Source of the DNA: Winogradskyella helgolandensis
Lineage (GTDB): Bacteria; Bacteroidota; Bacteroidia; Flavobacteriales; Flavobacteriaceae
Direction of reading: 5' to 3'
DNA length: 64,000 bases
Assembly (NCBI RefSeq): GCF_013404085.1
Contig: NZ_JABFHO010000002.1
Location: forward strand, 178,262-242,261
The notes beneath the pieces are model-generated. The model did not search any database. It was not told the DNA's origin and saw only the letters and a list, made by a program, of their open reading frames with translations. Within the stretch, counting starts at the first letter, position 1, and the number at the start of each line of letters is the position of its first letter. Below are positions 7,878-16,681 of this stretch, one piece after another. The translations under genes and the position numbers were made by a program.

Positions 7878-10800
7878 TTACAAATTAAATGGCAACTGAA
7901 GATGCACACCAAATCCGTTTTCAGTCTTAAATTCTATATCTCCTTTTAATTTTTCAGCACGCATTGCCATATTAGATAAGCCTAAACCGGTTGACTTATA
8001 ACTCTCCTTTTTACTTCCATTATCTTTAATGGTAAACTCACAACCCTTGAACGTATTAGTTAAAGCTATTTTGACATGTGTCGCATCAGAATGCCTTAAC
8101 ACATTGGTTATGGACTCTTTATATATCAAAAATATATCCTGCTTAGTCTGTGCTGTTAACTTTCTACTAGGATTTCTAATACTTGAGCTATCTATTTGAA
8201 ACGCGATGTCTTTTGGTAACAATAACTCTTCTGCTAACTCGTGCATACGCTCAATTAAATCATTAACCGTTTCACGCCTACTATCAATACTCCATACCAG
8301 ATCTCGCATCTGTGAAATGGCATTTCTGCTAATTCCTGCAATCTTTTGAAGTTTCAATTTATCGGCTTCACTGGCATTAATTTCCATAAGTTCGGTTTGC
8401 ATGGCTAAACCGGACAACAGTGACCCAACATCGTCGTGTAAATCACTAGATATTTTAGTCCGAAGACGTTCCATGGCCAAAGCTTGCTTAAATCTATATC
8501 TAAAAATGGAGTACATGATAGCTATAACTGCTAATATCGCCAATGCTATAAACCACCATTTCTTATAAAATATTTGTTTAACCGTAATCGGAATGGACAA
8601 AATTGAAGGACTTTCATTGCCTCTTGAATCTTTACCTTTTACGTTTAATACGTAATCTCCTGCCGGCAATTTGTTATATCGGATTGAAGAACTATTTCCA
8701 TGATAAAACCAACGATTTTCAAAACCTTCTAATTTTGTGCTATATGTATTTTTATTATTTTGAAAATAGCTTGGCATTGTCCAGTTGACCTCAAAATATT
8801 GATCATAAGGTGAAATTTCTAAAGTTGATAATTTAGTTTGATTAAAATCAGTTTTAAAATCAGTTTTAGTTTTGCTATTGTAACCTGAAAACTCTGTAAA
8901 TCGCATATTTGGTGTCTCAGATTGCTTTAGAACTTCGTTTGGTTTAAACTTATTCAATCCGTTCATGCCGCCAAAGTAAAAATTCCCATTACTATCTTTA
9001 TAGAACGACGAATAGTTAAATTCAAAATGTGTGAGTCCATCTTCAGCATAAAAATTCTGAAACACTTCTGTGGTTGGGTTAAAATAGCATAAACCATTGT
9101 AAGTACTAATCCACATATTTTGATTATCGTCAAATAAAAAACCAACAACATTATTATCTGGCAAACCATTATTTTTAGTAAAAGTTTTTATCGTTTTTCC
9201 ATCTGCTGATAAGTAATTTAGACCACCACCATAGGTGCCAATCCATGTATTCCCCTCTAAATCTTCATCAACAGCCAGAATATAATTTCGTGAAATTCTC
9301 GGATTAGTGTCTTTAGAAAATTGGTTTTCAACACCGCCATTCATATTAACTTTTAGCAAGCCATCACTGCGTGTACCAATCCATATAACACCATCTGTTT
9401 TACTTTCCTTAAAGAATCTAAAATCAGTAAAATCATTTTCTATATTCTTATTTTCAAATGGCATACTATACGCTTCGGTTTCAGGATTAAATAATATAAG
9501 TTGAGACAAACTCTGTCCGAATAATAATTTTCCATTTCTGAGTTTTATTATTGGATTTTGACTCCTTAAATTTATACTAGATTTAAACTCATCATAAATC
9601 TTAGTTGCTCCAGTTTCTAGATTAATTTTCATTAAGCCCAGACCTAAAGTGAATGCATTTTTTTTATTGTCATCTAGCGCATAAAAAATAGATACGTATT
9701 GCGAAATTTCTAAAGCGTTTTTTTTAAGATTTAGATGTAGTGTGTCAATTTTACCCTTAATAGTTTTGAATAGAATTTTGTTTCGACTCTCAGATTTAGC
9801 ATAGATAGTTCCATTGGCATCTTCAAAAATACCACGCATTGTATTTCCCCATCCCTGGTTCTTAGAAGCGAATACACTTGTAAACAGCCCATCTTCTATA
9901 CGTATTTTAAATAAACCATTGTCTGTTGCTACCCAAAGTAGTTTGTTAGCATCAATAAAAAGCATATTGATTTTTGAATATTCTAATGTAGACATCAACT
10001 GTTGTGTATAATCCTTAAAAACCCCATTTGTGTCCATTCGAAATAGATCCGTATCACCAGAAAACCAAATCTGATCTTCATCGTCTTGTATGCCTTGGTA
10101 AAATAGCACACCGTTATTAAGTATGTGTTTTGAACTTAGACCACCCTCACTTAAAGTAAAAATCCCAAATTCTTTTTGAGAAAAAAAGTACTGTTTATTA
10201 TTTCTATCAAAATATGAAAGCGTAAAATTAGAGACATTCCCTTGCCAATTAAAAGTCGATAATTTGTAGGTGTCTAACAGTTCACCATTGGCATTAAACT
10301 TAAAAGAACCTTGATCTAAATTTAGTATAATGTGTCCTTTTCTGTCTTTAGTTAACGTACTGTTACCACTTTGAATTCTTGATACTGTGGCCTTAACTTC
10401 AAATTTATCGTTAATCAATTTTTGAAGATAATGTTTGGCTTCACCTTTGTTTGCTGTGAGATAGTCTTCTGTCTTAATCCAAATACTACCATCTTCAGTT
10501 CTAAGTAAATTTACAACGTCTCCTTTGATACCGTGAGAACCATTAAATGCAGTAACTTTATCTGTGGTTAAATCTAAATTATACAATTTTAAATTCGCAA
10601 AAAACCATAATATATTAGCTGTGTCATCAATTTCTATATGACCTCCTATTTGCTCATTTTCAATATAAAAAGGATTACTTCTATCAGAATTATAGACCTT
10701 AAAATTATTACCATCATATCGTATTAAGCCGACTTCCGTACCAAACCACATCATTTGATTTTTATCCTGAGCCATACAAGTAATGGATCTAAAGGGCAAG

Positions 10801-10916
10801 CCATCATCTGTAGTAAGCACATCAATTTGGGATGGATTTTGAGCATAGACACTATAGCATACAAAGAGTAAGCTCATTTGCAGAACAAAAGCGCACAGTG
10901 ATTTTAATAAATTCAA
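7878..10916 (-). CDS. Propeller-type sensor histidine kinase, HisKA_3 (NarX-like) class
   Basis: This 1012-residue kinase has a signal peptide (about 1-25, ending SVYAQ), a periplasmic propeller of two-component-regulator repeats (QMMWFGTEVGLIRYDG, LLWVATDNGLFKI, GNTWIGTYGGGLNYL, QNMWISTYNGLCYF), a Y_Y_Y domain, one membrane helix after YKKWWF (about 780-800), and a kinase core with the HisKA_3 box SSDLHDDVGSLLSGL (His at about 830) and the ATPase motif STGLGLSNMAMRAEKL. The start codon is a TTG at 10914-10916; there is no in-frame ATG before the signal peptide except an internal one 13 codons later. It partners with the NarL-type regulator downstream. The periplasmic ligand is unknown. Confidence 0.92.
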   Translation of the reverse strand: MNLLKSLCAFVLQMSLLFVCYSVYAQNPSQIDVLTTDDGLPFRSITCMAQDKNQMMWFGTEVGLIRYDGNNFKVYNSDRSNPFYIENEQIGGHIEIDDTANILWFFANLKLYNLDLTTDKVTAFNGSHGIKGDVVNLLRTEDGSIWIKTEDYLTANKGEAKHYLQKLINDKFEVKATVSRIQSGNSTLTKDRKGHIILNLDQGSFKFNANGELLDTYKLSTFNWQGNVSNFTLSYFDRNNKQYFFSQKEFGIFTLSEGGLSSKHILNNGVLFYQGIQDDEDQIWFSGDTDLFRMDTNGVFKDYTQQLMSTLEYSKINMLFIDANKLLWVATDNGLFKIRIEDGLFTSVFASKNQGWGNTMRGIFEDANGTIYAKSESRNKILFKTIKGKIDTLHLNLKKNALEISQYVSIFYALDDNKKNAFTLGLGLMKINLETGATKIYDEFKSSINLRSQNPIIKLRNGKLLFGQSLSQLILFNPETEAYSMPFENKNIENDFTDFRFFKESKTDGVIWIGTRSDGLLKVNMNGGVENQFSKDTNPRISRNYILAVDEDLEGNTWIGTYGGGLNYLSADGKTIKTFTKNNGLPDNNVVGFLFDDNQNMWISTYNGLCYFNPTTEVFQNFYAEDGLTHFEFNYSSFYKDSNGNFYFGGMNGLNKFKPNEVLKQSETPNMRFTEFSGYNSKTKTDFKTDFNQTKLSTLEISPYDQYFEVNWTMPSYFQNNKNTYSTKLEGFENRWFYHGNSSSIRYNKLPAGDYVLNVKGKDSRGNESPSILSIPITVKQIFYKKWWFIALAILAVIAIMYSIFRYRFKQALAMERLRTKISSDLHDDVGSLLSGLAMQTELMEINASEADKLKLQKIAGISRNAISQMRDLVWSIDSRRETVNDLIERMHELAEELLLPKDIAFQIDSSSIRNPSRKLTAQTKQDIFLIYKESITNVLRHSDATHVKIALTNTFKGCEFTIKDNGSKKESYKSTGLGLSNMAMRAEKLKGDIEFKTENGFGVHLQLPFNL

Positions 10917-10945
10917 AATAATGGTTGTAATTAATAGCTAAGTCC

Positions 10946-10953
10946 CAAATATA
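10946..10953 (-). promoter_or_regulatory. Candidate promoter -7 box for the HisKA_3 kinase gene
   Basis: TATATTTG on the minus strand (complement of 10946-10953) matches TAnnTTTG and lies 30 bases upstream of the TTG start. No clear -33 TTG exists at the usual distance (the nearest is 15 bases away). The palindrome at 10973-10990 would be centred about 40 bases upstream of the start of transcription, a typical position for an activator replacing a weak -33 element. Confidence 0.5.
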
Positions 10954-10972
10954 CAAAAAGTTGCCACCCAAT

Positions 10973-10990
10973 ATCACATTAACATGTGAT
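10973..10990. promoter_or_regulatory. Candidate operator C: ATCACAT-N4-ATGTGAT
   Basis: A perfect 7-4-7 palindrome with the same half-sites and the same spacer length as operator A at 7858-7877. It sits just upstream of the TATATTTG box of the sensor kinase gene. Recurrence at the two genes of one two-component pair makes a site for that pair's regulator plausible. Confidence 0.55.
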
Positions 10991-11027
10991 TGTCAACTCC
11001 TCTATTAAAACCTAAATTAGCTACAGT

Positions 11028-11054
11028 TAAAACACACCCTATAACCGTGTTTTA
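11028..11054. repeat. Inverted repeat TAAAACAC-N11-GTGTTTTA
   Basis: An 8-bp perfect inverted repeat in the 290-base region between the divergently oriented kinase gene and the plus-strand gene at 11207. It may be an operator or a hairpin; no T-run follows. Apart from this, the palindrome at 10973 and the box at 10946, I see nothing recognisable in that region. Confidence 0.35.
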
Positions 11055-11206
11055 GCAAAGCAAATCCCACTACCCTAAGCATTTTGATTTTGCTTGTTAT
11101 GATTAATAGCAACTTGTAACACAATAAAACCTATAACAACTATGGGTTTGAATACATAGCGTTTGCTAAACAAAACAATTGTATCAATTATTAAAATCAA
11201 ATTAGA

Positions 11207-11488
11207 ATGGATAAAGCAGGTATTATTGGTGATATACTCATTCCGTTAAACTTTTCAGATGTCAGAACTAAATTTTTTGATTCTACCATAAAAGAAACAG
11301 AGATTTTTTTGGACGAGGTTAACCGTTCTCTAAAAGTAAAAAAAGTGGCTTTAATTGCTTCAGTCGCTGCTTATAACACCTATTTCCCTTTGCCTGCACG
11401 CACTAAAACCAAAACACGCCACCAAAATCATCTATCAAAACCAGATGGCAGAGCGCGACTTAAGACTACCGTCTCCATCCGTTTCTAA
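11207..11488 (+). CDS. Small protein of unknown function (93 aa)
   Basis: I do not recognise this protein. It has an acidic-to-neutral N-terminal half (DILIPLNFSDVRTKFFDSTI) with an amphipathic helix pattern (KETEIFLDEVNRSLKVKKV), a short hydrophobic stretch (ALIASVAAY) and a strongly basic C-terminus (KTKTRHQNHLSKPDG, RARLKTTVSIRF). There is no signal peptide. It begins with an ATG and ends 38 bases before the next plus-strand gene, so it may be the first gene of the run to 16515. Composition and position support a real gene, but no family evidence does. Confidence 0.5.
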   Translation: MDKAGIIGDILIPLNFSDVRTKFFDSTIKETEIFLDEVNRSLKVKKVALIASVAAYNTYFPLPARTKTKTRHQNHLSKPDGRARLKTTVSIRF

Positions 11489-11526
11489 AACACTAAATCA
11501 ATACAACTCTTAAAAAAAATAAAACC

Positions 11527-11862
11527 ATGAAAAATGATTTATCAAAATGGTCAAAAGCAGAATTCAAAATTTATATGTTATTGCTGTGCTCAAAATTTGA
11601 CCACCATGAAGCAGAAGAAGAAATCGCACTTATAAAGTCAAAAACAGATGACACTACTTTCAACAAAATATACAACGAGTTTAGCTGTGATGAAGAAGAC
11701 AGTTGTTTTGAAAAAATAGAAGATACCATCAACCAACACGAGTATACTTTAAAAGAATTAGCGGATTTAAAACAAGAAATTCTTGAGGTCTTTCATTCCG
11801 ATAAATATTTCTCGCAACGCGAACGCTATTTAGAAAAAGTGTTTGACAATATTTTATACTGA
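11527..11862 (+). CDS. Small acidic cytoplasmic protein of unknown function (111 aa)
   Basis: The protein is soluble, helical and acidic, with no signal peptide. Its pattern of helices (WSKAEFKIYMLLLCSKFD, EEIALIKSKTDDTTFNKIY, LKELADLKQEILEVF) is reminiscent of TerB-like all-helical domains, in which a first helix ends in hydrophobic residues and acidic residues follow, but I cannot assign it with certainty. It lies 38 bases after the previous unknown gene and 30 bases before the RidA-like gene on the same strand, so it is probably co-transcribed with them. No catalytic motif is visible. Confidence 0.65.
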   Translation: MKNDLSKWSKAEFKIYMLLLCSKFDHHEAEEEIALIKSKTDDTTFNKIYNEFSCDEEDSCFEKIEDTINQHEYTLKELADLKQEILEVFHSDKYFSQRERYLEKVFDNILY

Positions 11863-11892
11863 AAACGACAATTTAAAACCAAACCAACTCAT

Positions 11893-12417
11893 ATGAAAAC
11901 TCTAAAAAAATTATCAAGCTCATCATTCTTAACTCTATTGGTTCTCACTTTAATTTTTGTATCACAAAGCTGTGAACAGAAGCCTAAAGAAGTATATGAA
12001 GTTGAAAATAAAATCACTATTGAAGACGAAACACCAGAATACTTCTTGTTAAGACCAGAAGTAGAAAAAGCTTTTGGTTACTCGCATGCTGTAAAAATCG
12101 GCAATTCTATTAAAATTTCTGGAGCTGTAAGTATGGATGATGAAGGCAACCCAACAGCGGTTGGCGATTTAGCACAACAAATGAAAAATTGCTATGCCGA
12201 TTTAGAAAAAATATTAAAACATTATGGTTGTACGTTTGATGATGTAGTGAAAGAAGATGTCTTTACAACGGATATGCCAAAATTTTTAGAAGCCGCAGCC
12301 TACAGAACCGAGATTTATAAAAAACAATTTCCAACCGGTTCTTGGCTTGGTGTAACAGAACTAGCAGTACCAGAATTTATGATAGAGATTGAATTGGAAG
12401 TGCATAAATCAAAATAA
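11893..12417 (+). CDS. RidA/YjgF-family lipoprotein lacking the catalytic arginine
   Basis: The 174-residue protein has a lipoprotein signal (SSFLTLLVLTLIFVSQSCE, Cys at about 29) and a RidA-family domain (about 55-172): SHAVKIGNSIKISGAV, DLAQQMKNCYADLEKILKHY, FDDVVKEDVFTTDM, and the C-terminal strand pair. In active RidA enzymes an Arg in a PAR[ST] motif binds the imine substrate; here the matching segment is FPTGSWLGV, so that Arg is replaced by Gly. Envelope location and the missing residue argue against classical enamine/imine deaminase activity. It is followed after 20 bases by an NTF2-like gene. Membership in the superfamily is clear; the role is not. Confidence 0.85.
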   Translation: MKTLKKLSSSSFLTLLVLTLIFVSQSCEQKPKEVYEVENKITIEDETPEYFLLRPEVEKAFGYSHAVKIGNSIKISGAVSMDDEGNPTAVGDLAQQMKNCYADLEKILKHYGCTFDDVVKEDVFTTDMPKFLEAAAYRTEIYKKQFPTGSWLGVTELAVPEFMIEIELEVHKSK

Positions 12418-12437
12418 TAATTAATAACCCATTACAC

Positions 12438-12917
12438 ATGAAAACTATGAAATTAATATTAGTCTCAATGTTCCTTATTACCATTATTTTAAATGGATTT
12501 GCACAAGACACAAAAACCGATACCATTAATTCAATAGTAATCGATAGTCTTTACCAAGCGTTTGCAAAAGGAGACATTCCAACCGTACTTGGTTTAATGG
12601 ATGAAAAAATTGTATGGAACGAAGCTGAAGGAAATTCCTTGGCAGACGGTAATCCATACATTGGTCCAGAAGCTGTCTTAAATGGTGTATTTGCACGAAT
12701 TGGCCCTTTGTATAAATCATTCGCAGTAAAAGATGTAAATCTACATGAGATGAGTAATAATCAAGTATTGGCAACTTTACGCTACGAAATTATTTCTAAA
12801 AATGATGAAAGTTATTCTGTACAAGTAGCGCATCATTACACACTTAAAGACGGAAAAATAATTCAGTTTCAGCAATATGCAGATACTAAGAAGTTGGCAG
12901 ATGCTGAGAAAATGTAA
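12438..12917 (+). CDS. Exported NTF2-like / SnoaL-like protein
   Basis: The protein has 159 residues with a signal peptide (about 1-22, ending NGFAQ) and one NTF2-like cone-shaped domain: IDSLYQAFAKGDIPTVLGLM, VWNEAEGNSLADGNPYIGPEAV, a central strand pair and the closing HYTLKDGKIIQFQQYADT. Such domains act as small-molecule binding pockets or isomerase/hydrolase scaffolds and the function cannot be inferred from sequence alone. It lies between the RidA-like gene (20 bases) and the DUF885 gene (38 bases), all on the plus strand, pointing to one operon that produces several secreted proteins. Confidence 0.82.
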   Translation: MKTMKLILVSMFLITIILNGFAQDTKTDTINSIVIDSLYQAFAKGDIPTVLGLMDEKIVWNEAEGNSLADGNPYIGPEAVLNGVFARIGPLYKSFAVKDVNLHEMSNNQVLATLRYEIISKNDESYSVQVAHHYTLKDGKIIQFQQYADTKKLADAEKM

Positions 12918-12955
12918 TTCAAATAATTTTAAATCAATTACAAAATGAAAAAATC

Positions 12956-14770
12956 ATGAAGAACATCTTATTAATTCTAAGCTTAGCTTTATGTCTTATA
13001 ACTGTTAAGCAAGGACATGCCCAAAACACAAAATTACCTGATGGTAATATTACTGAAAAACTGAGCTACATTAAGGATAATAAAAATTTCAGTAACGAAA
13101 ATGAACGTTTAAAAGTGCTCTTTGAAGTCTATACCGAAAACCAATTAGAAGCATCGCCTGTAATGGCTACTTTTTTTGGTAAACCAGGATACAACCATTT
13201 ATGGGATGATGTTTCACCTGAAGGCACAAAAAAAAACTTAGCGGAATTAAGGATTTTTAACGACTCTAAAGACTGGTTTAATCTTGAAAATCTAACGGAA
13301 GAAGATAAAATCAACTTCAGCATCTTTAATCGCTCTGTTGGCGACCAATATGCTTTAGTTAGCCAGTTTCCAGAACAATATTTAATAATAGATCAAATTC
13401 AGGGCATTCATTCGTACATACCTGCAATTATTCAAATGATGCCAACGAATTCACCAAAGGCATTGGAAGATATTATAGCAAGACTTGAGGGGATTTCAGG
13501 ACTTTTAAAAAACATTGAAATAACCTTGTCAGAAGGCATAGAAAAAGGAATTGTGATGCCACGAACTACAGTTGTGCAAGTTCCCGAACAATTAAAAAGC
13601 ATGATAGCTGAAACTCCTGAAGAAAGCATTTTTTACACACCATTTATCAACTTAGAAGGACATGATGCCTTAAAAGAGAAGGCTAAAACTATCATTACCA
13701 AAAGTGTTAACCCAGCTTTTGATAAGTTTAAAGTTTTCATGACAGACACCTATTTGCCAAACACTAGAGAAAGCTATGGACTAAGTGAATTACCCAATGG
13801 AACGGCATGGTACAATGCGCAAATAAAGTTTCATACCACCACAAATAAGACCGCTCAGGAAATCCACGATATCGGCCTATCAGAAGTAGCAAGAATATTG
13901 GTTGAGATGGAAAAGGTGAAATCAGACACAGGCTTTAATGGAGACTTAAATGCATTTAACACCTTCCTTAAAGAAGACCCTCAGTTTTATTTTGATACGC
14001 CTGAGGAATTGCTTTCGGCTTATCGTGATATTTGCAAAAAGATAGATCCTGTCTTGCCCCAACTTTTTGGAAAACTACCAAGGCTTCCGTATGGTGTAAA
14101 AAAAGTGCCTGCTTATTCAGAGCAAGCGACTACAACGGCGTATTATAATCCAGGTTCTCTGCAATCTGGTGTAGCAGGCTATTTCTATGCGAATACTTAT
14201 AAACTAGAATCGAGACCCAAATGGGAGATGGAAGCGTTAACTATTCATGAAGCGGTTCCTGGTCATCACTTACAGATTTCACTTGCCCAAGAACTAGAAA
14301 ACGTTCCAGAGTTTAGAACCATGCTTGGGTTTACGGCATTTATTGAAGGTTGGGGACTGTATTCTGAAAGTCTTGGATCAGAACTTGGTATGTACCAAGA
14401 TCTGTATTCTAAATACGGGCAATTGACTTATGAAATGTGGCGTGCCATGAGATTGGTAGTTGATACTGGCATCCATGCCTTTGGGTGGACAAGACAAGAA
14501 GCTATCGACTATTTTAAACAGAATTCTGGCAAAAACGAAAACGACATTTCGGTTGAAGTTGATAGGTATATTGCTTGGCCTGGACAAGCTCTAGCTTACA
14601 AAATTGGCGAACTGAAAATAAAAGAACTTAGAAAAAAATCAGAAGACACCCTTAAAGAGCAATTTGACATCAGAGCATTTCATGATGTTGTTTTGGGTAG
14701 TGGAACGATTCCTTTAAACGTGCTAGAAGACAATATAAATCAATGGATAAATAATCAGAAAAACAACTGA
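12956..14770 (+). CDS. DUF885 family exported protein, probable metallopeptidase
   Basis: The 604-residue protein has a signal peptide (about 1-22, ending HAQ) and the DUF885 fold seen in secreted zinc-dependent peptidase-like proteins. The hallmark is HEAVPGHHLQ at about residue 431, an HExxxHH-type metal site, followed by FIEGWGLYSESLG, whose Glu is expected to be the next ligand, and by the C-terminal EVDRYIAWPGQALAYKIG motif. Length is normal for the family. Substrates of family members are mostly unknown; peptide hydrolysis is inferred from the metal site. It is 38 bases after the NTF2-like gene and 27 bases before a DUF418 gene. Confidence 0.88.
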   Translation: MKNILLILSLALCLITVKQGHAQNTKLPDGNITEKLSYIKDNKNFSNENERLKVLFEVYTENQLEASPVMATFFGKPGYNHLWDDVSPEGTKKNLAELRIFNDSKDWFNLENLTEEDKINFSIFNRSVGDQYALVSQFPEQYLIIDQIQGIHSYIPAIIQMMPTNSPKALEDIIARLEGISGLLKNIEITLSEGIEKGIVMPRTTVVQVPEQLKSMIAETPEESIFYTPFINLEGHDALKEKAKTIITKSVNPAFDKFKVFMTDTYLPNTRESYGLSELPNGTAWYNAQIKFHTTTNKTAQEIHDIGLSEVARILVEMEKVKSDTGFNGDLNAFNTFLKEDPQFYFDTPEELLSAYRDICKKIDPVLPQLFGKLPRLPYGVKKVPAYSEQATTTAYYNPGSLQSGVAGYFYANTYKLESRPKWEMEALTIHEAVPGHHLQISLAQELENVPEFRTMLGFTAFIEGWGLYSESLGSELGMYQDLYSKYGQLTYEMWRAMRLVVDTGIHAFGWTRQEAIDYFKQNSGKNENDISVEVDRYIAWPGQALAYKIGELKIKELRKKSEDTLKEQFDIRAFHDVVLGSGTIPLNVLEDNINQWINNQKNN

Positions 14771-14797
14771 GAACAAATAATTGGAAAAAGATAAACT

Positions 14798-16057
14798 ATG
14801 ATAGAAACTACCAACCAAAACCATACTATTCCTATACAACAAAACCAGCGCATTCATTTTTTAGATGTCCTTCGCGGCATTGCCATACAGTGCATTTTTA
14901 TGGCTAACATCGTTTATTTTTCAGGACTTTTCTTTTTCCCAGAAAGTTACAGGGATCCGGCTTTTGTATGTCCTTCTGATGGGGTTTTGGGATTTATCTC
15001 CTTTTTGTTAATTGATGGTAAATTCTATTCTATTTTTTCCCTACTCTTCGGCATTGGCTGCTTTGTACAATACCATAAATTAAGTAGTCAAAACAAGCCT
15101 TTTGCTCCATTTTTTGCTAAACGTATGTTCTGGTTAATGGTTTTTGGTTTAATTCATTTAATTGGATTTTGGCTAGGTGATATCTTAACACTCTATGCGC
15201 TTTTAGGCTTTGCTATAATTCCATTCATCAACGTTTCAGATAAGAAATTATTAATGCTTGCCACCATACTCATCCTTCTACCTATTTTAAATTGGTTCAT
15301 TATTTCTTACTTCGGCATAAATTATCCTGATGTTTTTCATGAAAAAAGTATAGATTCATGGCAAAACTACGGCTTCCCTCAAGTAGAGTGGGATGGTAAA
15401 CTTTGGAATGATGTGGAATTTGAATTAACCAATAAAGACTGGTCTGCTTTTTTTAAAATGAACCTTGGCAATTCATGGCTACGCTTGTCAATGATCCTCG
15501 AAGAAGGTCGTGTTTTTAAAGTTTTTGGAATTTTTCTTATCGGTCTTTGGGCTGGACGTAAAATACTGAATGAAAATCTTTTACAAAATGTAAATCTTCT
15601 AAAAAAAATAGCGCTTTACGGTTTACTTCTAGGTTTACCTATGAGCGGCTGGAGAGCGTACCTTCTATTTTTAGGGGAACAAAATCAAATCAACAGCTTT
15701 CTTAACACGCTAAGCTATGCTTTGGGCACTGTACCAACCGCATTAGGGTATGCGGCATTAATTGCATTACTTTTTATAAAAAAACCCAAGCTATTGATTT
15801 GGCTTGCTCCCGCAGGAAAAATGGCTTTCACTAATTATATCTTACACACTGTTTTTGGCATCACCTTTTTTTATGGTATTGGTTTCGGATGGGCTGGTAA
15901 AATGGGATTTACCATGATAACACTTATTGCCATCGCCTATTTTCTGTTTCAGGTTGCATTTAGCACCTTATATCTCAATTATTTTAAATATGGTCCATTA
16001 GAATGGCTTTGGAGGCAATTAACTTATGGTAAGTTTTTAAAGATTAGAAAATCTTAG
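14798..16057 (+). CDS. DUF418 domain-containing inner-membrane protein
   Basis: This 419-residue protein has the DUF418 architecture: a first helix after the RIHFLDVLRGIAI motif, roughly nine to ten hydrophobic segments, and a C-terminal DUF418 block with TALGYAALIALLFIKK, APAGKMAFTNYILHT, FFYGIGFGWAG and FSTLYLNYFKYGPLEWLWR. Members are polytopic membrane proteins of the acyltransferase-3-like superfamily; no substrate is established. It begins 27 bases after the DUF885 gene and ends 11 bases before a DUF6090 gene, so co-transcription is likely. Confidence 0.88.
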   Translation: MIETTNQNHTIPIQQNQRIHFLDVLRGIAIQCIFMANIVYFSGLFFFPESYRDPAFVCPSDGVLGFISFLLIDGKFYSIFSLLFGIGCFVQYHKLSSQNKPFAPFFAKRMFWLMVFGLIHLIGFWLGDILTLYALLGFAIIPFINVSDKKLLMLATILILLPILNWFIISYFGINYPDVFHEKSIDSWQNYGFPQVEWDGKLWNDVEFELTNKDWSAFFKMNLGNSWLRLSMILEEGRVFKVFGIFLIGLWAGRKILNENLLQNVNLLKKIALYGLLLGLPMSGWRAYLLFLGEQNQINSFLNTLSYALGTVPTALGYAALIALLFIKKPKLLIWLAPAGKMAFTNYILHTVFGITFFYGIGFGWAGKMGFTMITLIAIAYFLFQVAFSTLYLNYFKYGPLEWLWRQLTYGKFLKIRKS

Positions 16058-16068
16058 CTAATAAAATT

Positions 16069-16515
16069 ATGATAAATTTTTTTAGAAAAATAAGACAAAA
16101 CATGATTAAAGAAAACAGAACTTCAAAATATCTGCTTTATGCTTTCGGAGAAATCATCCTTGTGGTTATCGGCATTCTCATTGCCTTACAAATTAACAAT
16201 TGGAACGAGAGTAAAAAGAACAAGACTTTTGAAAAAGAAACACTATCCCAAATACGAACTAATCTTCTCAAGGATAAACTTACCCTAAGTTTATTTGCCA
16301 AAAATGGAGATATTGCTGTAAAGTCAATAGAGCAGATTTTGATATCTGATATTTCAGAAACAGCTAATGACAGCATGAAATTTTGGTTAGGAAGAGTTGT
16401 CCGTTTTGATAGATTTAGTCCTTTAACTAGCGCATTTGAAGTCTTGAAATCAAAAGGAATTGATCAAAGGCTAGAATCATTGCCGAAACCAATAGCGAAT
16501 TATAATTTCACATGA
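16069..16515 (+). CDS. DUF6090 family membrane protein, C-terminally shortened
   Basis: The N-terminus is a textbook DUF6090 start: a basic amphipathic segment FFRKIRQNM, KENRTSKYLLYAFGEI, one membrane helix IILVVIGILIALQI and the NNWNESKK motif. The protein stops after 148 residues (ANYNFT), whereas members I know of are about 240-250 residues, so roughly the last 100 residues appear to be missing. The TGA stop overlaps a second copy of the 16-base sequence that begins this gene (16512-16527). It is probably a truncated remnant of a tandem family, although a short functional form cannot be excluded. Confidence 0.65.
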   Translation: MINFFRKIRQNMIKENRTSKYLLYAFGEIILVVIGILIALQINNWNESKKNKTFEKETLSQIRTNLLKDKLTLSLFAKNGDIAVKSIEQILISDISETANDSMKFWLGRVVRFDRFSPLTSAFEVLKSKGIDQRLESLPKPIANYNFT

Positions 16516-16527
16516 TAAATTTTTTTA
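16512..16527 (+). repeat. Second copy of the DUF6090 gene start (16-bp direct repeat)
   Basis: ATGATAAATTTTTTTA at 16512-16527 repeats exactly the bases at 16069-16084, which begin the DUF6090 gene. The second copy opens MINFFTN and then meets a stop, so it looks like the trace of a second DUF6090 copy lost by deletion. The 166 bases up to the cupin gene hold no other recognisable element. Confidence 0.5.
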
Positions 16528-16681
16528 CTAACTGATTATGGTATTGAAAAATAACAATAGTTTTAGATGTCTTGAAATCACATTAAAAAAGCATACTATT
16601 ATCATACTATGCTATCTCTAAATCTAAACAAAGCAATAGCTAATCCTATTGAAATTCTTATCTTGCTTTCAAATCAACTGA

